From: Parerythrobacter lutipelagi
GTDB lineage: Bacteria; Pseudomonadota; Alphaproteobacteria; Sphingomonadales; Sphingomonadaceae
Assembly: GCF_005434975.1 (NCBI RefSeq)
Contig: NZ_SKCJ01000001.1
Coordinates: forward strand, 62,001 to 126,000
Direction: 5' to 3'
DNA: 64,000 bases
Below, one piece after another: positions 1 to 7,096 of this stretch (positions are counted from its first letter, which is position 1; each line of letters opens with the position of its first letter). The notes beneath the pieces were generated by a model. That model did not search any database, had not been told where the DNA came from, and was given only the letters and a program-made list of their open reading frames with translations. The translations under genes were made by a program, and so were the position numbers.

Positions 1-1749
1 GACGGCATAAAGCTGCCCGTTCCACCGGGTCGCCAGTTCGCTTTCCGTGGTTTCCTGGACCGGTGCCCAGAAATTGCGCGCCTGCGGGCTCATTTCTGTC
101 GGTTCACCGCCATCATAGGATGCCTGGAGCCGCCCTTCGATAGCCGTCCAGTTGGGCCCCGCAACCGGCGTCACGCTTTCCAGCTTGACCGTCCACGGAC
201 CGACCTGAGTGCTGTCGCCCACATTGACTGCGGCCAGTTTCTCTTCCGAAAACGCGCTTTCGCTCGCCATGCCGAACAGCGCGACGGCGATGCCGAAATG
301 CGCGATTACCATACCCCATGTCGCAAGCGGCACGCGCAACAAATTGCGGCCGCGCAAGGGAAGGACGCTCGCAATCGCCAGCCCAACCGCGACTGCAAGA
401 CCGAGATCGGCCAGTAGCGAATAGGCCCCTAGGATCACGACCAGCGCCAGCGTCGCAAGCATGATGACCGCAATGATCACCATCGGCAGCTTGATCCGCG
501 CAAGGCTGTCCTGCCGCCAGCGCAGCAATGGACCGACCGCCATCACCAGCAGCATCGGAATGGTAAAGATCGCACCAACCGGATTGAAATAGGGCGGACC
601 GACAGAGACCCGGACATCAAACGCCTCCGTCAGCAGCGGGTAGAGCGTGCCCAGCAACACTATGCCGAGGATCGCGCTCAACATCACATTGTTGAACACC
701 AGCGCGCCTTCGCGACTGCTGAATGAGAAGCGCGCGCCCTCTGAAATGCTGCCGGCGCGCAAACCGAACACCGCCAGCGCACCGCCGATATAGATTGCGA
801 GCAGGAAGAGGATGAATGTCCCGCGTTCCGGATCGACGGCGAAAGCATGGACACTGGTCAGAATGCCCGAGCGCACAAGGAAGGTGCCGAGCATCGACAT
901 GGAAAATGCCACCACCCCGAGCATGATCGTCCAGGTACGCAAGGCATCACGCGCCGCCAGAACGCTCACCGAATGGAGCAAGGCAGTCGCCGCGAGCCAC
1001 GGCATCAGCGAAGCGTTCTCGACCGGGTCCCAGAACCACCAGCCACCCCAGCCCAGCTCGTAATAGGCCCAGTAGCTGCCGGCGGTGATACCCAGTGTCA
1101 GGAATATCCACGCGCCGAGTATCCATGGCCGCATCGCACGCGCGAAATCGGGCGTGACTTGCCGGGTGAGCAAAGCCCCCACGGCAAAACTGAACGCCAC
1201 CGACAAGCCGACATAGCCAAAATAGAGGGTCGGAGGATGAAACGCCAAGCCAATGTCTTGCAACAGCGGGTTGAGCCCCTGCCCCTCGACAGCGGGCATC
1301 GGAAGCCGCTCGAACGGGTTCGAACTGAACAGGATAAAGGCATAAAAACCAATGGCCACGAAGGCCTGCGCCGCCAGTGTCGCACGCATCGTTACTTCCG
1401 GAATACGCCGTTCGATCAGCGCGATCAGGCCGCCCGCCAGCGCCATCACCGTGACCCACAGCAGCATCGAGCCTTCGTGGTTGCCCCAGGAACCCGCCAG
1501 CTTGAAAATCCACGGCTTGGCCGAATGCGAATTGGTCGCGACCAGCTTGACCGACAGGTCGGTTATGAGGAACAACCACACCAGCATGCCGAACGACACT
1601 GCGGCAAGCGCGCCTTGCGCAATCGCCGTCGGCCGGACCAGAGCGCCGAGCTCGTCGTGCCCCCGGACAGCGAACACGCCGCTCATCAGCTGCAGCACGG
1701 ACAGTGCCGCTGCGAGCCATAGGGCAGCAAGGCCGACTTCAGCGATCAT
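1..1749 (-). CDS. ccmF: Cytochrome c maturation protein CcmF (heme lyase subunit), C-terminus cut by window edge
   Basis: Large polytopic inner-membrane protein of system I cytochrome c maturation, where CcmF with CcmH/I transfers heme from holo-CcmE to apocytochrome c. Reading from 1749, the frame stays open for 583 codons to base 1, so the last part of a usual 630-660 residue protein lies outside. The translation shows many hydrophobic helices and the tryptophan-rich WWFWDPVENAS heme-handling motif, diagnostic of the CcmF/CcmC family. The ATG at 1749 overlaps the ccmE stop in an ATGA arrangement, which fixes the start and implies coupled translation at the end of a ccmCDEF operon. Confidence 0.95.
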   Translation of the reverse strand, partial: MIAEVGLAALWLAAALSVLQLMSGVFAVRGHDELGALVRPTAIAQGALAAVSFGMLVWLFLITDLSVKLVATNSHSAKPWIFKLAGSWGNHEGSMLLWVTVMALAGGLIALIERRIPEVTMRATLAAQAFVAIGFYAFILFSSNPFERLPMPAVEGQGLNPLLQDIGLAFHPPTLYFGYVGLSVAFSFAVGALLTRQVTPDFARAMRPWILGAWIFLTLGITAGSYWAYYELGWGGWWFWDPVENASLMPWLAATALLHSVSVLAARDALRTWTIMLGVVAFSMSMLGTFLVRSGILTSVHAFAVDPERGTFILFLLAIYIGGALAVFGLRAGSISEGARFSFSSREGALVFNNVMLSAILGIVLLGTLYPLLTEAFDVRVSVGPPYFNPVGAIFTIPMLLVMAVGPLLRWRQDSLARIKLPMVIIAVIMLATLALVVILGAYSLLADLGLAVAVGLAIASVLPLRGRNLLRVPLATWGMVIAHFGIAVALFGMASESAFSEEKLAAVNVGDSTQVGPWTVKLESVTPVAGPNWTAIEGRLQASYDGGEPTEMSPQARNFWAPVQETTESELATRWNGQLYAV

Positions 1750-2207
1750 TGCGCCGCTTCCGCTTCCGCTTCGGCGACAACTTTGGCCCTTTGATGTTCG
1801 GTCATTTCTTCAAGCTCTCGCGGGACGTAATTCTCGTCATGCTTGGCGAGCAAATTGTCAGCGACAAACACCCCGTCCGGCCCGAGACGTCCCTCTGCCA
1901 CCACGCCTGAGTCCTCGACGAACAGGTCCGGGAGTATGCCTGTGAACCGGACAGGCACTGTGTTATCGCCGTCCCCCACGACGAACGCGACTGTCACCCC
2001 GTCAGCCAGCGTTTGAAGCGATCCGGCCTGAACCATGCCGCCCAGTCGCACGGCCTGACCGACCGCGGGCGGTTCTTCGACCATCTGAGTGGGGACATAG
2101 AAATAGCTTGCCTGATTGCGCAGCGCATAGGCTGCGAGCAGACCCGCTGCGATCAGCGCTATGACCGCGATAACGATCAGCACAAGCCGTTGGTGTTTTG
2201 CCTTCAT
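1746..2207 (-). CDS. ccmE: Cytochrome c maturation protein CcmE (heme chaperone)
   Basis: Periplasmic heme chaperone of 153 residues, the normal length. A single N-terminal membrane anchor (about residues 8-27) is followed by the OB-fold domain. Near the C-terminus is LAKHDENYVP, whose histidine binds heme covalently and whose tyrosine is the axial ligand. It receives heme from the CcmC complex encoded upstream and hands it to CcmF. Its stop overlaps the ccmF start by four bases, and the ccmD stop lies 9 bases upstream. All expected key residues are present. Confidence 0.96.
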   Translation of the reverse strand: MKAKHQRLVLIVIAVIALIAAGLLAAYALRNQASYFYVPTQMVEEPPAVGQAVRLGGMVQAGSLQTLADGVTVAFVVGDGDNTVPVRFTGILPDLFVEDSGVVAEGRLGPDGVFVADNLLAKHDENYVPRELEEMTEHQRAKVVAEAEAEAAQ

Positions 2208-2216
2208 CGCAGGAAT

Positions 2217-2363
2217 CTATTTCCGTTTCGCTTCGTCGCGCCGCTTTTCAGCACGGCGCATGTCGAACCACACCCAGACCACAAGCGCAATGATTGCGAT
2301 CAGCCCGACAGCATAGGCCGCAATCACAAAGTCCCATTGATCCAGATTCTCACGCAATTTCAT
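2217..2363 (-). CDS. ccmD: Heme exporter protein CcmD
   Basis: Small single-span membrane protein of 48 residues that stabilises the CcmC-CcmE complex. The start is taken at the ATG at 2363 (MKLRENLDQWDF), giving a typical CcmD: short N-terminus, one helix (about residues 12-31) and a basic tail rich in Arg and Lys. The open frame extends upstream to 2420, but that part is only the ccmC coding sequence in another frame. It overlaps the ccmC 3' end by 14 bases. Identity rests on size, topology and position between ccmC and ccmE, because CcmD sequences are weakly conserved. Confidence 0.88.
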   Translation of the reverse strand: MKLRENLDQWDFVIAAYAVGLIAIIALVVWVWFDMRRAEKRRDEAKRK

Positions 2364-3078
2364 TCCCCAATGCCTTGCGCCGCAATCGGGCATCGGCCTG
2401 GATATCGGCCAGCAGCGCACGCATCCGCGCCAACACTATGCCGCCGAACAACAGCGAAAAACCCACCACGGCGATCAGGAGCGGCCACAGGAACACCGGA
2501 TCGATCGCGCTCTTGCCCATGGTTATGCTGGGCGGCTGGTGGAGCGAATTCCACCACACGACCGAGCGGTTGATGATCGGAATATTGATCGCCCCGACCA
2601 GGCCGAAAATCGCCGGGATGCGGCTCGACCCGCCTTCGCGCGCAACTGCCTGAGCGAGCGCCATGTAGCCGAAATAGAGGAACAGCAGCACCAGCATCGA
2701 TGTGAGTCTGCCATCCCACACCCACCAGGTGCCCCATGTCGGTCGCCCCCAGATAGAACCGGTGGCGAGGCAGACGGCGGTAAAGACTGCGCCAGGCAGC
2801 GCCGCAGCGCGCGCAGCCAAGCTTGCCAGCGGATGCTTCCAGACGAGGAAAACCAGGCTCGAGATTGCGATGGCTGTCCACCCGCCCATGCCGAGCCATG
2901 CCGCCGGGACGTGAATGAACAGGATGCGCACCGTGTCGCCCATCAGCCGGTCAGGCGGTACGTTGAGCACGCCCCATGCAAGGCCGATCGCTGACAGCAC
3001 AATACCGCTCACCAGCAAGAGCGGTGTCAGCCATTTGGCGAGCGCTAGGAAGCGTTTCGGATTAGCGAAGCCGTGCAT
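2350..3078 (-). CDS. ccmC: Heme exporter protein CcmC
   Basis: Six-helix inner-membrane protein of 242 residues needed to load heme onto CcmE. The signature WGTWWVWD tryptophan motif lies in the periplasmic loop around residues 115-122, with conserved histidines in flanking loops (FIHVPAAW and NSLHQP). It is the first gene of the visible ccmC-D-E-F set. A 70-base gap separates it from the dehydrogenase gene upstream on the same strand, so a promoter in that gap or read-through are both possible. No ccmA or ccmB is present in the window, so those subunits must be encoded elsewhere. Confidence 0.96.
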   Translation of the reverse strand: MHGFANPKRFLALAKWLTPLLLVSGIVLSAIGLAWGVLNVPPDRLMGDTVRILFIHVPAAWLGMGGWTAIAISSLVFLVWKHPLASLAARAAALPGAVFTAVCLATGSIWGRPTWGTWWVWDGRLTSMLVLLFLYFGYMALAQAVAREGGSSRIPAIFGLVGAINIPIINRSVVWWNSLHQPPSITMGKSAIDPVFLWPLLIAVVGFSLLFGGIVLARMRALLADIQADARLRRKALGNEIA

Positions 3079-3148
3079 CAGTTGAACATCCCGTCCCGCC
3101 AGCTTTGGCAGGGCCGGTTCGTGCTCGCAAGAGCCAAGGTCGCGCCTC

Positions 3149-4213
3149 TCAGCGTCCGATCAGCTTTTGCGCCATGCGGTCGGCAACGACATCGGGAGAA
3201 ACTCCGCTACGGTCGCTCTCCTGCCAGATTTCGTCGAGCCGGCCGGGTATCTGGGCAAGGCGCTTGCGGACTTCGTTGATGTCGCACGGTTCACCGTGCC
3301 GTTTGCACAGATATTCCATCGCCACGCTGATGATACCGCCGGCGTTGATGACGTAGTCCGGCGCGTAAAGTATCCCGCGCGCGGCCAGTTTCTCGCCATG
3401 GCCGGCCCGCGCGAGCTGGTTGTTCGCCCCGCCCGCAACAATTGGCGCGTCGAGACGGCCGATGCCTTCATCGTCGAGGATAGCGCCCAGCGCGTTGGGG
3501 CTGAATACATCGCAGGCGACGCTCATCACCGCGTCGGGCGCAACCGATTTGCCGCCCAATTCGTCAGCCAGCGCCGCGGCCCGGTCTTCATGTATGTCGG
3601 ACAGAGTTAGCTTCGCGCCATCCTTGGCGAGCAGGCGCGCAACCCCGCCGCCAACGCTGCCGGTTCCCTGAATGGCAACATGCACGCCCTTCACACTATC
3701 CTTGCCAAGCTTGTGGCGCACGGCTGCCTTGATCCCGTGGAAAATCCCCATCGCAGTGAACGGCCCCGGATCGCCGCCCGCGGCATCCTTGCCTTCGACC
3801 GGGAGGCCGGAGACAAAACCGGTCCGCTCAGAGACAGCAACCATATCGGCTTCGCTGATGCCCACATCTTCTGCGGTCACATATTGGCCGCCAAGACGTT
3901 CGACCGCGTCACCGAATGCAGCCAGCATCTCCGGTGTCTTGGTCCGGTCTTTGTCGGCAAGGATGACTGCCTTCCCTCCGCCCATCGGCAAACCGGCCAT
4001 CGCGTTCTTGTAGCTCATGCCCCGGCTCAGACGCAGCGCATCGCGCATCGCGTCTTTCGGTTCAGCATAATGCCAGAAGCGGGTGCCGCCCGCCCCCGGG
4101 CCGAGATGGCTCGAATGGACAGCGATTATCGCGGACAAGCCCGATTTACGGTCGTGCACAAGCTGCACCAGCTCGTGATCGTCGTAATCCGCTTCGGTCC
4201 AGAATGCCGTCAT
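3149..4213 (-). CDS. Leucine/glutamate/phenylalanine/valine dehydrogenase family protein
   Basis: NAD(P)-dependent oxidative deaminase of an amino acid to a 2-oxo acid. With the start at 4213 (MTAFWTEADY) it has 354 residues, matching leucine dehydrogenases. The catalytic region GMSYKNAMAGLPMGGGKAV places the substrate and catalytic lysines at about residues 69 and 81, and GTGSVGGGVA near residue 165 is the dinucleotide-binding glycine motif. The open frame continues to 4306 but would run into the tRNA-His gene, so longer starts are rejected. Substrate (Leu, Val or Phe) cannot be decided from sequence, though the length favours leucine/valine dehydrogenase over glutamate dehydrogenase. Confidence 0.9.
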   Translation of the reverse strand: MTAFWTEADYDDHELVQLVHDRKSGLSAIIAVHSSHLGPGAGGTRFWHYAEPKDAMRDALRLSRGMSYKNAMAGLPMGGGKAVILADKDRTKTPEMLAAFGDAVERLGGQYVTAEDVGISEADMVAVSERTGFVSGLPVEGKDAAGGDPGPFTAMGIFHGIKAAVRHKLGKDSVKGVHVAIQGTGSVGGGVARLLAKDGAKLTLSDIHEDRAAALADELGGKSVAPDAVMSVACDVFSPNALGAILDDEGIGRLDAPIVAGGANNQLARAGHGEKLAARGILYAPDYVINAGGIISVAMEYLCKRHGEPCDINEVRKRLAQIPGRLDEIWQESDRSGVSPDVVADRMAQKLIGR

Positions 4214-4261
4214 ATCGGGTGCCCCGCTGTTCGCGTATTGCATTCGGCAAAAAGGGGGAAA

Positions 4262-4339
4262 TGGGGCGATCGAGGGGTCTTGAACCCCCGACCTCCGGTA
4301 CCACAAACCGGCGCTCTAACCAACTGAGCTACGATCGCC
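4262..4339 (-). tRNA. tRNA-His (anticodon GTG)
   Basis: Cloverleaf on the minus strand with a TTGTGGT anticodon loop (GTG). The extra G at -1 (base 4339) pairs with C73, and U8/A9 follow a seven-pair acceptor stem GCGATCG/CGATCGC. The CCA end is encoded (4262-4264). The G-1:C73 pair is the canonical bacterial His identity element, so this is not one of the alphaproteobacterial variants lacking it. A promoter candidate lies 45 bases upstream. Confidence 0.97.
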
Positions 4340-4383
4340 ACATACCCTCAAACCTGCCGAAGCAAGTCTGCCGTGAAGCGGGG

Positions 4384-4411
4384 CTGTTACGCCCATGCGC
4401 GCCCCCGTCAA
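4384..4411 (-). promoter_or_regulatory. Candidate sigma-70 promoter for tRNA-His
   Basis: On the minus strand TTGACG (4406-4411) and TAACAG (4384-4389) are separated by 16 bases, placing a start site roughly 38 bases upstream of the tRNA 5' end. Prediction from sequence only. Confidence 0.5.
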
Positions 4412-4543
4412 GAGGGGCTGATAACGGGCGCGAGCCTGTTGCACAGAGCGCATGTGATGTGAAGTGAAAAGTGCAATGAACGCTCAATAGCGCAAGATTA
4501 TTACAGGGTTGCTCGCGCAGCCCGGTTCGTTAGGAATATAATC

Positions 4544-5191
4544 ATGCTGCAGGCTGGCGAATCTTCTGCTGAACGGCTGATGGAATACGGCGGTATCCAG
4601 CGCCTGCCCTATTCCGACCTAGAGCTGTTCCAGCGCAAGCGCTTCATCGGCCCGGAACTGTGTCAGCGGCTCATCGGTCTGATCGAGGCAGAGCGCCGCC
4701 CGTCGACCCTCGCAGATCACAATGGCGACCAGTATTTCCGAACCAGCGAAACATGCGATCTGTCGCCGGGCAATCCGGCTGTGCAGGAACTGGAAGCACA
4801 GCTGCTGGAATTGAACGGCATCGATCCGGCGCATGGCGAACCGGTGCAAGGCCAGCGATATGACGTGGGGCAGGAGTTCAAGCCGCACAACGACTGGTTC
4901 AATCCGCAGGGTCAGGATTGGGAAAAATACTGTTCGGTCGCCGGCCAGCGGACATGGACTTTCATGATCTATCTCAATGATGTCCCTGCAGGAGGTGCTA
5001 CCCGTTTCACTGTGGTGAAGAAGAGTTTCCGGCCAGAGGCGGGAAAGCTGCTGTGCTGGAACAATCGCAAGCCAAGCCCGGCGGGCGGCGAACCGCTCGG
5101 CAATGTCAACACGCTGCACCACGGGATGAAAGTGCGCAAAGGCCTGAAATACGTTATCACGAAATGGTATCGTGAAAGGCCATGGGGATAG
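4544..5191 (+). CDS. 2-oxoglutarate-Fe(II) oxygenase, prolyl 4-hydroxylase type
   Basis: 215-residue member of the P4Hc fold, a double-stranded beta-helix dioxygenase that hydroxylates a peptide or small-molecule substrate using 2-oxoglutarate. The iron triad is visible: H115 and D117 in FKPHNDW, and H193 in LHHGMKVRKG. K202 is in the position that binds 2-oxoglutarate. There is no signal peptide, so it is cytoplasmic. An AT-rich TATAAT lies just before the ATG, so the alternative start at 4580 (MEYGGIQ) cannot be excluded. The next gene begins two bases after the stop, suggesting coupling. Substrate unknown; ribosomal proteins or translation factors are known targets of some bacterial relatives. 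Confidence 0.85.
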   Translation: MLQAGESSAERLMEYGGIQRLPYSDLELFQRKRFIGPELCQRLIGLIEAERRPSTLADHNGDQYFRTSETCDLSPGNPAVQELEAQLLELNGIDPAHGEPVQGQRYDVGQEFKPHNDWFNPQGQDWEKYCSVAGQRTWTFMIYLNDVPAGGATRFTVVKKSFRPEAGKLLCWNNRKPSPAGGEPLGNVNTLHHGMKVRKGLKYVITKWYRERPWG

Positions 5192-5193
5192 TG

Positions 5194-5511
5194 ATGGAAA
5201 ATTATACCGGATTTGAAACGCAGCTACGGGCCAGACTGGCTGATTTGCTGGAACGCGCCGAAGTGATCGAGGATGATTTGCGTCAGCCACTCGATGCCGA
5301 TTCGAGCGACCAGGCGATCGACCTTGCCGACGATGAAGCGCTGGAGGGAGTCGACGATGTGTTGCGCTCGGAAATCCAGCAGATTCGGTACGCGCTGGCG
5401 AGAATTGCGAACGGAACCTACGGCAGTTGTTCGGTGTGCGGCAAACCGATTTCGCCGGACAGGCTCAAGGCACGTCCGATCGCGACGCGCTGTATCGAAC
5501 ACGCAGCATAG
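5194..5511 (+). CDS. DksA/TraR family C4-type zinc-finger protein
   Basis: Small cytoplasmic protein (105 residues from the ATG at 5194) with an acidic coiled-coil N-terminus and a C-terminal zinc ribbon: CSVCGKPI followed by a TRCIEH half, so the fourth ligand is probably His rather than Cys. Family members bind the RNA polymerase secondary channel and modulate transcription initiation with ppGpp. The start at 5194 is preferred over 5182 because GGGGA at 5184-5188 is a well-spaced ribosome site and the 5182 start would overlap the previous gene. The acidic tip motif (LADDEALEGVDD) is present, but the protein is shorter than classical DksA (about 150 residues). Function as a stringent-response factor is inferred. 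Confidence 0.85.
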   Translation: MENYTGFETQLRARLADLLERAEVIEDDLRQPLDADSSDQAIDLADDEALEGVDDVLRSEIQQIRYALARIANGTYGSCSVCGKPISPDRLKARPIATRCIEHAA

Positions 5512-5521
5512 GCCCGGAAAC

Positions 5522-5549
5522 AAAAAGGGCGACCCCGTCAGGCCGCCCT
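5522..5549 (-). terminator. Rho-independent terminator of rpmE
   Basis: On the minus strand, AGGGCG and CGCCCT arms (plus inner GC pairs) are followed by a run of five T. It lies 39 bases past the rpmE stop. On the plus strand there is no T run, so it is assigned to rpmE. Confidence 0.75.
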
Positions 5550-5587
5550 CCTCCGACAGCCCGAAGGCTGCCAAGCTATGAAACTGT

Positions 5588-5812
5588 TTACTTCTTGAGC
5601 GAAAGTCCGCCGAAGCGCTTGTTGAAAGCTGCAACGCGGCCGCCTTCCTGAAGCTGCTGCTTGCCGCCGGTCCATGCCGGATGGCTGGTCGGGTCGATCT
5701 CAAGCGTAAGCGTATCGCCTTCATTGCCCCAGGTGGAGCGCGTCTGGTATTCGGTGCCATCGGTCATCTTGACCGTGATCATGTGATATTCGGGATGGCC
5801 TTCGGCTTTCAT
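5588..5812 (-). CDS. rpmE: 50S ribosomal protein L31
   Basis: Ribosomal protein L31, 74 residues, part of the large-subunit central protuberance bridge. The start at 5812 ([10 protein letters not shown]) has an AAGGACAG ribosome site just upstream; the open frame further upstream is not coding. It carries none of the CxxC zinc cysteines of E. coli L31, so it is a zinc-free form, as is common in alphaproteobacteria. Core motifs [11 protein letters not shown] and HPAWTGGKQ are present. A terminator follows at 5522-5549. Confidence 0.97.
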   Translation of the reverse strand: MKAEGHPEYHMITVKMTDGTEYQTRSTWGNEGDTLTLEIDPTSHPAWTGGKQQLQEGGRVAAFNKRFGGLSLKK

Positions 5813-5912
5813 CGTTTCTGTCCTTCGTAGCTTGAACCCGGTTCCGACCGGGTGCGCTGTGTTCGGGAAAGCGGCGCGTCTAGTGTGCGCTGCGATATTT
5901 GGCAAGTCTTGT

Positions 5913-6380
5913 CTACGACGCGGGCGGATCAGCGATCATGGCGGTGAATTCGCACTCGCTGGTCGTCTTGCCTTCGACGCTCGCCCGGCCTTTGAATTTG
6001 TAGACCCGGCTGCGCTTCTGCAAGAATTCGACTTCCAGGTCGAGCAGGCAGCCGGGCGTCACCGGAGCGCGGAATTTGGCGTTATCGATGCCCATGAAGA
6101 ACACCAGCTTGCCGGTTCCCGCCAATTCCAGAGTCTCGATCCCGAGGATCGCCGCCGCTTGCGCCATGGCTTCGATCTGCAACACGCCGGGCATGATCGG
6201 AGCGCCGGGGAAATGCCCCTGGAAAAACTGCTCGTTCATGGTCACCGCTTTGATGGCGTGTATCCGCTCGCCCAGTTCGATCGACTTGACCCGGTCGACC
6301 AGCAGCAAGGGATACCGGTGCGGCAGGGCCTTGAGAATCTTGTGGATGTCGAAACCGCTTGTTTCGCCTGCCTCGCTCAT
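5913..6380 (-). CDS. fabZ: 3-hydroxyacyl-[ACP] dehydratase FabZ
   Basis: Hot-dog fold dehydratase of 155 residues that removes water from 3-hydroxyacyl-ACP in fatty-acid elongation. The active-site histidine is H56 in [12 protein letters not shown], with E70 in LQIEAMAQ. It is the last gene of a minus-strand envelope cluster, 23 bases after ompH. In most Gram-negative bacteria lpxD separates ompH from fabZ and lpxA follows fabZ; here both are missing and rpmE follows instead. Confidence 0.97.
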   Translation of the reverse strand: MSEAGETSGFDIHKILKALPHRYPLLLVDRVKSIELGERIHAIKAVTMNEQFFQGHFPGAPIMPGVLQIEAMAQAAAILGIETLELAGTGKLVFFMGIDNAKFRAPVTPGCLLDLEVEFLQKRSRVYKFKGRASVEGKTTSECEFTAMIADPPAS

Positions 6381-6403
6381 GGCCCTGCCCCCGTATGCTT
6401 CGC

Positions 6404-7096
6404 TTAGCGGCCCGAAGGCTGCTGCTGCGCTGGCTGCTGTGCCTGCTGTTGCTGAGCCTGCGCAGCCGCACGGCGTGCAAGACCGCCGATAATCTGCTGG
6501 ATCGCCTGATGGGTCGCAACCGTTTCGCGGCGCGGCTGATAGCCCGCGGGCGGGGTTGCGACTACTGTCGGGACCAACTGATTGAGCGCGGCAACGATCT
6601 TTTGCGTCACATCGACACCCTCGGTGCGATACTGGAAGACCTGCGGATCGAGCATCATCTGGATGTTGTTGGCGGTGATGACCTGATTCTGTGCAGCCGC
6701 ATAGTTGGTCAGCAATTGCTCGACCACATAATATTCAGCCAGCGCGATCGGCGTTAGAGCGGTCTGCAACTGCTGCTGCTTTGCTTCGATCTGCGCGGTC
6801 ACGCCGGGATTGGCATCCCATTCGGCCTGGTTCACTTCGCGGTCGCCATTGGTATCGAGGCTGACCTGCAGATTGTTCACCTCGGTCTGGAGAGTCTGGA
6901 TCTGGGTCCGCTGCGCCGCATAGGTCGTGTTGATCGTGTTGTAGCCGGTCTGCAGCGCCTGCGACTGCACCATCGCCGCTTCGGGGCTGCTGGTGGCGAT
7001 ACCGTTGACCTGCGCTGCGGCAGGCGTGGCGGTCAGCGCTGCGGTTGCGGCGAGCGAGAGACCAGCGAGAAGCGCCGGCTTGAAAAGCTGTTTCAT
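6404..7096 (-). CDS. OmpH/Skp family periplasmic chaperone with an EF-hand-like loop
   Basis: Periplasmic chaperone of the OmpH family (230 residues) presumed to escort unfolded outer-membrane proteins to BamA, whose gene is directly upstream (TAATG overlap). The signal peptide ends in AAAQ near residue 29, followed by helical regions rich in Gln, Ala and Thr and a Gln-rich C-terminus. Longer than E. coli Skp (about 160). An unusual element is [12 protein letters not shown] at residues 81-92, which fits the 12-residue calcium EF-hand loop (acidic or amide residues at 1, 3, 5, 12 and a hydrophobic at 8) except for Arg at position 6. Assignment rests on position, signal peptide and coiled-coil composition. 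Confidence 0.85.
   Translation of the reverse strand: MKQLFKPALLAGLSLAATAALTATPAAAQVNGIATSSPEAAMVQSQALQTGYNTINTTYAAQRTQIQTLQTEVNNLQVSLDTNGDREVNQAEWDANPGVTAQIEAKQQQLQTALTPIALAEYYVVEQLLTNYAAAQNQVITANNIQMMLDPQVFQYRTEGVDVTQKIVAALNQLVPTVVATPPAGYQPRRETVATHQAIQQIIGGLARRAAAQAQQQQAQQPAQQQPSGR

Noticed and set aside
947-1720. Long open frames on both strands across ccmF
   Set aside because: They are out-of-frame shadows of ccmF, which reads from 1749 with WWFWDPVENAS and membrane helices. High GC makes spurious frames common.
4262-4339. tRNA-His lacking G-1, as in some alphaproteobacteria
   Set aside because: Aligning U8 and A9 shows a genuine encoded G-1 paired with C73, followed by an encoded CCA.
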